In this document: positions 1-7,819 of the stretch, in pieces
How the letters are laid out: the number at the start of each line of letters is the position of its first letter
How positions within the stretch are numbered: the first letter of the stretch is position 1
Source: Sphingobacteriales bacterium
Lineage (GTDB): Bacteria > Bacteroidota > Bacteroidia > Chitinophagales > UBA2359
Direction: 5' to 3'
Assembly (NCBI GenBank): GCA_016711285.1
Contig: JADJTG010000012.1
Coordinates: forward strand, 310,001-374,000
Length of the DNA stretch: 64,000 bases
The notes under the pieces: generated by a model
What the model saw: only the letters and a program-made list of their open reading frames with translations
Told to the model about the DNA's origin: nothing
The model's database searches: none
Program-made: the position numbers and the translations under genes

Positions 1-133
1 AATCATAAATCCAACCCGTTAATTTGAATAAGGATTGAGATGTTTGATGAGTGCCATTAATTTCTTGTTTGAGCTTTTCGGGAGCTTCTACGCTTTTTTC
101 CTCTTCCTGTAGTTCTAAAAATGGCTGAAACAT
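1..133 (-). CDS. Small protein downstream of ECF sigma factor (partial, C-terminus outside window)
   Basis: Reading the minus strand from the ATG at 133 gives 44 residues beginning MFQPFLELQEEEKSVEAPEK and running off the window edge. It starts 16 bp after the sigma-factor stop codon, so the two are very likely co-transcribed. From memory, Bacteroidota ECF sigma genes are often followed by a short protein with an acidic N-terminus and a Pro-containing LKQ/LKE segment, which fits. Whether it acts as an anti-sigma factor cannot be seen from the part present. Confidence 0.55.
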   Translation of the reverse strand, partial: MFQPFLELQEEEKSVEAPEKLKQEINGTHQTSQSLFKLTGWIYD

Positions 134-149
134 AGGGTATATTGTGCTT

Positions 150-737
150 TTAATTTAGTTCATTATACATTTTTTTGTAGAGTAATTGTACTTTTTCTTT
201 TGCTCGTTTGATACGCATTTTTGCAGCACTTTCCGATAAGTCAAAAATATCTTGTATTTCTTTAATACTTAAATCATCTTGATATTTCATCAATAAGATA
301 CTTTTTTCTTCAACATTGAGCATATCTAAAATTTTTCCTAAGCGCGAGCCCTGAATTTCAACCCATTCGGCGTGGCTGTCCACCTCGTCCAAAGGTTCTG
401 TATTTCCCGTAAATTCATTTTCATTGTGAACGATAGGTTCTTTTTGGCGGCGGCGGATATAATCAACACAATAATTATAAGTGATGGAATATACCCAAGT
501 TGAGAATTTGGCTTTTCCTTTAAATGAAGAGAGGCTCATCAATATTTTTATAAAAATGTCGTGGGTTAAGTCCTCTGCAAGTTCAGCATCTTTCACAAAC
601 GAAACCGCTTTACGATAAATACGGTTGAGGTATCTATCATAAAGTTGACTCACTAATGCCGGATTTTGGGTTTCTAAAATTTCTTGTACCAAAATCTCGT
701 CCGTATAAATCAGATTTGATGTAGCGAAAGTCTCCAA
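150..737 (-). CDS. RNA polymerase sigma-70 factor, ECF type
   Basis: 195 residues, the normal size for an extracytoplasmic-function sigma factor that redirects core RNA polymerase. Region 2 lies at about residues 33-100 (AELAEDLTHDIFIKI followed by the basic VDYIRRRQKE), and region 4 at about 135-190 with the helix-turn-helix DLSIKEIQDIFDLSESAAKM. There is no extra C-terminal domain. A small co-directional gene follows after 16 bp and may modulate it. The ATG at 737 gives a full-length protein. The regulon cannot be inferred, since the gene on its other side, a glycosyltransferase, has its own 138-bp gap. Confidence 0.93.
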   Translation of the reverse strand: METFATSNLIYTDEILVQEILETQNPALVSQLYDRYLNRIYRKAVSFVKDAELAEDLTHDIFIKILMSLSSFKGKAKFSTWVYSITYNYCVDYIRRRQKEPIVHNENEFTGNTEPLDEVDSHAEWVEIQGSRLGKILDMLNVEEKSILLMKYQDDLSIKEIQDIFDLSESAAKMRIKRAKEKVQLLYKKMYNELN

Positions 738-875
738 AATAGAGAATAAAATGCGATTGAACGGTTGTTACTCTATAATTAAAAATATTATATAATTGCT
801 TCGAAATATATCAAAGTTTTATTTAGACAACAGTTTTTTAAAAAGTCTTGAATTTTAAAATAAATTTTTACCCGA

Positions 876-2312
876 TTACCAGAATTTTATTTTGCGGGCA
901 GCATATAAACACATGCGTAACAATATAAAACCGTGCCTAAATCGTGAGATATTGGTATCTCCATAAGTGCGTTCGCGGTAGCGAATGGGTAGGTCAATAA
1001 TTTTTAAATTGAGTTTGTGTGCGCCGAACAGCAAATCAAAATCGCCAAAAGGGTCAAAATCGCCAAAAAACTTGCGGTTTTTTTTCAATTTTTCATAGTC
1101 GTCTTGCAATAATACTTTTGTGCCGCACAAGCTATCTTTGATGGGCTGCTCTAATAACCAGGTAAAGGCGAGGCTGAAAAATTTATTGCCCAAAGTATTG
1201 AGAAAGCGCATGGCGTTCTTTTCCATCGGATACACTAAGCGCGAGCCATTGATAAATTCGCCTTTACCCGAAGCGATGGCATCGTAGAATTTGGGCAAAT
1301 CTTCGGGCGGCACGGTGAGGTCGGCATCTAAAATCATCAATACATCGCCGGTGGCAATATCATAGCCTTTGCGCACCGCATCGCCTTTGCCTTTGCCGTC
1401 TTGTCGTCCTATTTTTTATATTGCGCTCGTGCTTGTATTTTTCCTGAATTTCCTGAATTTTTTGCCACGTGTCGTCCGTAGAATTGCCTTCTATAAAAAT
1501 AATTTCTGTGCCTTTGCCCATTTCGGGGGTGCGCAGCACGGCGGCTTCTATATTTCCGCTTTCGTTGCGTGCGGGTATTACTACACTTACGCTGTATTTT
1601 TTAGACACATCTTCGGTGCGCGGCAGCGGGCGGGCAAAGTTGATTTGTGTGAGGCAAAGATTATCTATCAGAGGCAATTTGGGCAAAAATTTATTTACCA
1701 TCCACGATACTACCGGAATATTCACCGGCAGTAGCATACGCATATTTTCGCGGTAGGTTTCAAAACCTGCCAAATAAAGGAGGTTTTTGATGTCGTTTTG
1801 AGAGAGCCAGTTTTGCTGCGGAGTTTTGCGTTTCAAGCCGATGGTTTCGGCAAATTTCAGGGCGGGCTCCCACAAATAATTGTAATAAGTGGTGATGATG
1901 CGCGTGCGCTCGTGACACAGTTTTTTGAGCGGAATCAACACATCTAAAATGTTTTCAAAAAAACCTGCCACATTGCCCAGCACTATCACATCAAAAGTTC
2001 GGTCGAGGGTAATATTTTCCGCTTCCATTTCATAAAAATGAAGTTGCGGGTAATTTTTTTTAGCTAATTCTATCATTGCCGGACTAAAATCAATACCGGC
2101 TTTGTAGCTGCCATTAAGTGCCGCCAAAGTATCGCCCGTGCCACAGCCGATTTGTAATACGCTGTCGTTTGCGTGAATAAAATAATTGCAATAACGAATG
2201 GTATCGTTCCAGTAATAAGAAAAACGTTTGCGATATTTAGAAAAAGTAGGAGCTTGCTGTTCAAAAAATCATACCACTCTTTTTTTCTGGCTTCAGCAGT
2301 GTTGGTAATCAT
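876..2312 (-). CDS. SAM methyltransferase-glycosyltransferase family 2 fusion, two frameshifts
   Basis: Three overlapping reading frames form one protein. From ATG 2312 the N-terminal part reads MITNTAEARKKEWYDF, then shifts in a T run at about 2265-2270. After it comes the SAM-binding motif VLQIGCGTGDTLAAL and a class I methyltransferase domain to about 1640. The chain continues into a GT2 domain (YSVSVVIPARNESGN) and shifts again in an A run (T6 on the given strand) at 1412-1417. It then resumes with GRQDGKGKGDAVRKGYDIA and the metal-binding LDADLTVPPEDLP, ending at 876. Fused, it would be about 478 residues. Such fusions usually modify surface polysaccharide or polyprenol-linked sugars; that role is inferred. 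Both lesions are one-base homopolymer changes, so sequencing error is likely. Confidence 0.8.
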
Positions 2313-2406
2313 ATTAAGTTGTTTTTTTTAAAATCGCATTGTAAAAGTGCGAGCAAAATAAAATTGGACGTAAAATTTAGAATGTTGTGCTATTACCAAT
2401 AGGTGT

Positions 2407-3117
2407 TTATACTTTTTCAACCTGTATCAACTGAAACATAGCTATCAACGGAAATAAGGGGGTAAATAGAGTTTCTGTCATTTTAACAGCTCCGTAGCTC
2501 CACGCCGCACAAAGGATTTATAGCTCATGCCGCCACTGAGCAAATAGCGTGCAGGAGTATGATATTGAAATTTAGTACATTTTAAGTGTGGATAGCGGCT
2601 GTGAAAAGGTCAATATCGCGCTTAAAAATAATCCAGGGCAAAGCACCATTGGCTCCGCTCAAAGGACCTGTGGAGGGAATTTCCCACGAAGCGGCTTCGG
2701 GCTGAAAGGGTTCGTGGTGAAAATTTTGGTAAAAAAACCTCCCCCACGCAGTGTTGGCGGGTTCGCTCATAATAATTTTACCGCCTTTTTCAGTGTGCGC
2801 TGGGCTTCGGAAAAAAACAAATCGCAGCGCGGAATATGGTGCAGCACATCTATCATAAAAATTGCACTCAAACTCTCCTCTTCAAAAGGCATATCTAGCA
2901 ACTCTTTCAAAAAACCTCCTCCCGAACCTAACTCTACTATTTTTCCTTCGGGTAAATTGGGAGTTTCTTTTAGTAAAAAATTGTACCAATCAATATAAAT
3001 TTTTCTTAAAAAAACCTTGTTTTTTATGATTTCGCCATGATGAACTGTTGTTTGAGGGTCATCTAAATGATGCTCTGCTGTTTTTTCCCGCTTCACGAAT
3101 GTTGATAAAAAACCCAT
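2407..3117 (-). pseudogene. SAM-dependent methyltransferase, multiply frameshifted with apparent internal loss
   Basis: The N-terminal frame (ATG 3117) carries the SAM motif KIVELGSGGGFLKELL and then jumps directly to DMPFEEESLSAIFMIDVLHHIP. The usual 25-30 residues between motif I and the post-motif II aspartates seem to be missing. Frame changes follow near 2780 (KKGGKIIMSEPAN is recovered in another frame), near 2585 (HLKCTKFQYHTPARYLLSGG), and near 2495 (WSYGAVKMTETLFTPLF). The C-terminus IAMFQLIQVEKV ends at 2407. All pieces are collinear with one methyltransferase of roughly 240 residues. Four shifts plus a deletion in 710 bp is far worse than neighbouring genes, so a real pseudogene is plausible, although local poor consensus remains possible. 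Confidence 0.72.
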
Positions 3118-3372
3118 AATAGTATCAGAATACTTATTTGTAAAAATAATATGCCCGCCAAAAATAGATGATAATCTGAAAAAAGGGCGACAAAGTTACT
3201 GATTTTTAATAAAAGAAACAGTAACCAAAACCGACAAAATTATGGATAAATTTCGTTTTTTTTAGATAAATATACTATTATACTCTATCAGAACCTAAAA
3301 ATTAGCTTTATATATATACAAGCCGTATAGTTTTTAATAATTTTGCACACCTGTTTTATAAAAAAAATTATC

Positions 3373-4828
3373 GTGCAAATCAACGCATCTTTTCTACAAC
3401 ACCAAGAGGCTATTACTGCCGGTGAACTGTCTTGCCGAAGTTTAGTCGCCTATTATTTAGAGCGCATTGAACGCAACCGACACTTGAACGCCTTTGTGGA
3501 GGTATATGAGCAGGAAGCACTCGCACAGGCGGGGGTATTAGACCGCAAAAGAAATGAAGGAGGCAAAATAGGGCGTTTGCACGGTTTGGTGTTGGGGGTT
3601 AAAGATGTAATTTGTCATAAAGGGCATCAGGTGACGGCTCCTCTAAAATGCTGGGCGGTTTTGAGTCGCTCATTACCGCCACTGCGCTCCAACGACTCTT
3701 AGATGAAGATGCCATTGTTATCGGGCGGCTCAACTGCGATGAGTTTGCGATGGGTTCGAGCAATGAATACTCGGTGTATGGGGCGGTGCGCAATGCCGCC
3801 GACCCTACGCGGGTGGCAGGTGGCAGCAGTGGCGGCTCGGCGGTGGCAGTACAAGCCGATTTGTGCGGCGCGGCTTTGGGCAGCGATACCGGCGGCTCGG
3901 TGCGACAGCCGGCGGCATTTTGCGGTGTGGTAGGCTGCAAACCCACTTACGGGCGCATCTCTCGCCACGGCTTAATTGCTTACGCCTCTTCTTTTGACCA
4001 AATCGGCAGCCTCACGCGTACCGTAGAAGAAGCCGCTTTGCTGTTGGAAATTATGGCTGGTCAAGATAATTATGATGCTACTGCTGCTACACAAGCGGTG
4101 CCTTCTTATTCGCAACAACTGAACTCAGGCGAAAAACGCCGCCTTGCCTACTACCGCGAAGCCTTATACAACGAAGGTTTGGACAGTGACCTGCAAGCGC
4201 AAATGTTGGCACTCATAGCACAACTGCGGAAAGAAGGACACACCGTAGATGAAATTACATTTCCTGATATGGAATGTATGATACCGACTTATTATGTGCT
4301 CACGGCAGCCGAAGCCTCTTCTAATTTGAGCCGCTACGATGGCACACACTATGGCTATCGCACGCCCCTTGCCGACTCCCTCGAACAACTCTATCGCAAC
4401 AGCCGCTCCGAAGGTTTTGGGCGCGAAGTGCAACGCCGCATTATGCTGGGTACTTTTGTGCTGAGTTCGGGTTATTATGATGCTTTTTTTACCAAAGCCC
4501 AAAAAGTGCGCCGCCTGATTGCCGACACCACGCTCGATGCGCTCCGCCGCTACGATTTTTGTTGTCGCCTACCACTCCCGATGTGGCTTTTGGTTTGGGT
4601 GAAATGACGAAGCAGTCGCCGGTGCAGATGTATCTGGCGGATATTTTTACGGTGCAGGCGAATTTGGCGGGCGTGCCGGCGGTTTCTTTGCCCTTGTTGC
4701 GGCAGCGCACTTCGCAAATGCCCTTGGGCGTGCAATTGATGGCGGGCTATTTTGAAGAAGCTAAATTGTTGGATTTTTCGGCGTATTTGTGCCGCCGTTT
4801 CGGTAATTTTTCGGAAACGCTTTCTTAA
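3373..4828 (+). CDS. gatA: Asp-tRNA(Asn)/Glu-tRNA(Gln) amidotransferase subunit A, two frameshifts
   Basis: GatA hydrolyses glutamine and supplies ammonia to GatB for converting misacylated Glu-tRNA(Gln) or Asp-tRNA(Asn). The amidase Ser-cisSer-Lys triad is present: Lys in GLVLGVKDVICHKGHQVTA and the two serines in AGGSSGGSAVAV and GSDTGGSVRQPA. Frame one ends after GHQVTA near 3640, where one base is missing before SSKMLGGFES. Frame two ends at RRYDF near 4558, where one T is missing before LLSPTTPDVAFGLGE. Together they give about 485 residues, the usual length. The start is uncertain: GTG at 3373 gives VQINASFLQHQ, and an in-frame TTG lies at 3343. Because the enzyme is essential in most bacteria lacking GlnRS, the shifts are probably consensus errors. 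Confidence 0.9.
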
Positions 4829-4909
4829 AAAAGGTAATAGGGCAGTAAGTTCGTAATTTTCAATTCACAATTCTCAATTACCCCCCTCCTTTTTCGTTTT
4901 AAAAAAAAT

Positions 4910-7034
4910 TTACAAAGCCATCAGTTCCAGAAATTCCTGCTCGTTGATAATGCGGATAGAAGAAATAGTACGGGCTTTTTCCAATTTGCTGCCTGCCTCG
5001 CTGCCGACTACCAAATAATTCAGGTTTTTGTTTACGCTGCCTGCAATTTTGCCGCCGTGTGCCAATACCATTTTTTCGGCTTCGCTGCGTGTGCATTGAG
5101 ATAAAGTGCCTGTGAACAAAAATGTATTTCCGGCAAAAGCGGTGCTTGCAGAGTCAGCGGCGGCATCGGTTGTTGTTTTTTGCATATTTACACCCGCATC
5201 GCGCAATTGTTGCAGCAACAGCAAATTGTTTTCGTTGTGAAAATAATCATAGACGCTTTGCGCCACCACCGGTCCGAAGTCGGGCAGTTGGCGCAATTGC
5301 TCCACGCTCCACTCCTGCAATTCTGCAATATCGCTTTGTAGGGCTGCCGCCAATGCCACCGCCGTTCCCCTGCCCACCTGACGGATACCCAGCGCATAGA
5401 GCAAATTTTCCAAAGATTTTTGTTTGGAAGCAGCTACGGCGGCTTGCATGTTTTGCACCGATTTTTCACCAAAACCCTCCAATTGCGCAATGCGTTCATA
5501 AGGCAAGTGGTAAATGTCGGCGATATTTTTTAAAATACCCATTTCAAAAAAACGCTCTACTTGTTTTGCGCCCAAACCCTCCATATCCATAGCGTGTTTG
5601 GATACGAAATGGATAATTTGCTCCATTGCCTGCGCCCGGACACTGCGGATTGAGGCAACGCCATACGGCTTCTTTTTCGGGCTTAAAAAGTTCGCTGTTG
5701 CAAGCAGGACAATTTTTCGGAAATACAATATCGCGTTCGCTGCCGTTGCGCACATCGGCGAGGCTTTGCACAATTTGCGGTATCACATCGCCGCTGCGCT
5801 CAATGAGTACGCGGTCGCCGATTTTTAAATCTTTTTCTTTAATAAAATCTTCATTATGGATAGATATAGACGACACAGTAACTCCCGCCAAAGGCACAGC
5901 CTGAACTTTGGCAACGGGTGTGATGGCTCCTGTGCGTCCTACTTGAAATTCTACATCTAAAAGTGTGGTAGCTGCCGAGCGTGCTTTGAACTTAAAAGCA
6001 ATTGCCCAGCGCGGGTGGTGTGCCGTAAAACCGCAAATTTCTTGCAGTGCCAGCGCATTTACTTTTACTACCAAGCCGTCTGTTTCGTAGGCGTAGTCAT
6101 CGCGGCGTATTTGCCACGCTTCGCAAGCGGCAATGACGGCATCTATGCTGTTGTGATGTTGAAACTCCTGCGGCGAATGAGGTACTTTAAAGCCCAAATC
6201 GTGGAGCATTTGGAGCAGTTCGGAATGTGTTTTGAGGGTTTTGATGAGCAAAGAATTTTCGTTTGCATCTACGGCATAGCCCACATAATATACAAAGGCT
6301 TCCAAGTTGCGTTTGGCAACTTCGGCAGAGTCCTGAAGGCGCAGTGTGCCAGCGGCGGTGTTGCGGGCGTTGGCAAATTCTTTTTCGCCGTTGGTGCGGC
6401 GTTGGCGGTTCATCGCCTCAAATTTATCTTTGCGTATCAGCACTTCGCCGCGTATTTCGATGCGATAGATGCCGTATTTGGAAAAATGTGCTTGCAGCGG
6501 CACGGAGCGCAGGGTGCGGATATTGTTGGTGATTTCTTCGCCCACAGCACCGTTGCCGCGCGTAACGGCACGCAACAAAACATCATTTTCATATACCAAA
6601 GAAATGCCCGTACCATCAAATTTAGGCTCTAAGGTGTATTCAATATCGTTGCGGTCGCAGAGTTTTTTTACTTGTGTATCAAAAGTATATAAATCATCGG
6701 CGTTGTAGGAATTATCCAACGACAGCATCGGCGACAGATGCTCCACACTCGGAAAGTCTTTGCTGATGCTGTAAGCCACTCTTTGCGTGGGTGAGTTTTC
6801 GTTGCTCAGGTCGGGATTTTCACGCTCTAATTGTTGCAGTTTTTTAAAAAGCGTATCGTATTGGCTGTCACTGATGAGGGGCTGGGCGAGTATGTAATAT
6901 CGCCAGTCGTGAAAATTAATCACCTCCTGCAAAGCCTCTGTTTGTGCCTGCGGGGTCATTATATGCGACATTTGCAATAGCGTTTCGGTCATTGCGAGCA
7001 ATTTGTGGGTATCTGGTGCGCTATATTTTGCCAT
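4910..7034 (-). CDS. ligA: NAD-dependent DNA ligase, one frameshift
   Basis: LigA seals nicks during replication and repair using NAD+. The adenylation lysine is in EPKFDG (residue 138), followed by the nucleotidyltransferase and OB domains (GRTGAITPVAKVQAVPLAGV). Next are the zinc-finger cysteines (NCPAC and RCLNPQCP), helix-hairpin-helix repeats (LEGFGEKS, LPDFGPVVA), and a C-terminal BRCT domain (FLFTGTLSQCTRSEAEKMV). The frame breaks at about 5635-5637: one G too many changes CPAQAMEQ to CPGAGNGA. Corrected, the protein is about 708 residues if it starts at 7034. A later ATG at 6959 (MTPQAQTEALQEV) matches the family N-terminus better. An intact product is expected in vivo because LigA is essential. 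Confidence 0.94.
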
Positions 7035-7134
7035 AGAAAAATCTCAAAAATAAACGCCAAAGATATAAAAATAGCAGGGAAGTTTTATTTTACATTGCCG
7101 ATACTTTGTCGTAGGTATTGGTATGCTGAGTAGT

Positions 7135-7560
7135 ATCAAAGACAACTCGAGTCGTATCAAAAACAACTCGAGTCGTATCAAAAACAACTCGAGTCGTATC
7201 AAAAACAACTCGAGTCGTATCAAAAACAACTCGAGTCGTATCAAAAACAACTCGAGTCGTATCAAAAACAACTCGAGTCGTATAAAAGACAACTCGAGTC
7301 GTATCAAAGACAACTCGAGTCGTATCAAAGACAACTCGAGTCGTATCAAAGACAACTCGAGTCGTATCAAAGACAACTCGAGTCGTATCAAAGACAACTC
7401 GAGTCGTATCAAAGACAACTCGAGTCGTATCAAAGACAACTCGAGTCGTATCAAAGACAACTCGAGTCGTATCAAAGACAACTCGAGTCGTATCAAAGAC
7501 AACTCGAGTCGTATCAAAGACAACTCGAGTCGTATCAAAGACAACTCGAGTCGTATAAAA
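7135..7560. repeat. 21-bp tandem array, 20 copies, each with an 8-bp palindrome
   Basis: Twenty near-perfect 21-bp units. Each unit contains the palindrome ACTCGAGT followed by CGTATCAAA. Unit 1 and the last 13 units read CAAAGACA (a few CGTATAAAAG variants), while units 2-7 read CAAAAACA. This blockwise distribution suggests expansion by duplication. There are no spacers, so it is not CRISPR. The period equals two B-DNA turns, so the palindromes all face the same side of the helix. A plus-strand frame encodes IK(D/N)NSSR heptapeptides from an ATG at 7123 to a TAA at 7576, but it has no convincing ribosome-binding site. Confidence 0.97.
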
Positions 7561-7631
7561 GATGGGCGTGTAAAATAAACTGTGCTATTCGTAAGAAATA
7601 GCGTCGGGGGGAGTGGGGAGTGAAAAAATGA

Positions 7632-7673
7632 AAATCCTGCCTATCCCTTAATCCCCAAAATCAGGGTTCAGAC
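7632..7673 (-). repeat. Single copy of dispersed element also found at 59.4-59.7 kb
   Basis: Read on the minus strand, this begins GTCTGAACCCTGATTTT, continues GGGGATTAAGGGATAGG, and ends CAGGATTTTC. It matches the first half of the three units at 59427-59473, 59550-59597 and 59675-59720 with only a few differences. Two sites 52 kb apart sharing about 42 bp of intergenic sequence is direct evidence of a dispersed repeat. The hairpin half present at the other site is absent here. Confidence 0.85.
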
Positions 7674-7772
7674 AAAATGTAAGTTTACTTACTGCATATT
7701 TATGGGGATATATGCTAAGGGTTCGCCGCCTCTTATTTTATAAATGATGGAAGCGCAAATGAAAGCGATTGA

Positions 7773-7798
7773 ACAGATTTTCACGGATAAAAATCTGT
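7773..7798. repeat. Perfect 9-bp inverted repeat downstream of GH3 fusion gene
   Basis: ACAGATTTT and AAAATCTGT flank an 8-base loop (CACGGATA). It lies 22-47 bp beyond the stop codon of the minus-strand GH3 fusion. It could act as a transcription terminator on that strand, although the following T run is weak, or be a member of a dispersed repeat family. Which is unresolved. Confidence 0.55.
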
Positions 7799-7819
7799 GT
7801 TTATCTACTTATGCTTTTT

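Larger units (their letters stand above)
7035..7819. other. 785-bp intergenic region with tandem array and dispersed repeats
   Basis: This stretch separates the divergent-looking ends of ligA (minus, start at 7034) and the GH3 fusion (minus, stop at 7820). It contains a 21-bp tandem array, one copy of a dispersed element shared with the 59.4-kb region, and a perfect inverted repeat, each listed separately. No gene is supported: the long frames over the array are open on both strands only because the unit length is a multiple of three. Confidence 0.8.

Noticed and set aside
4853..4881. GTAATT/AATTAC with AATT repeats between gatA and ligA
   Set aside because: A short simple-sequence motif; too AT-rich and degenerate to call an operator or terminator.
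7044..7544. 166-codon minus-strand frame over the 21-bp array (SLIRLEL repeats)
   Set aside because: Open only because the unit is 21 bp and lacks stops on this strand; no ribosome-binding site and overlaps an equally open plus frame.
7135..7560. CRISPR array
   Set aside because: Repeats abut directly with no unique spacers, and no cas genes are present; the same holds for 59776-61115.
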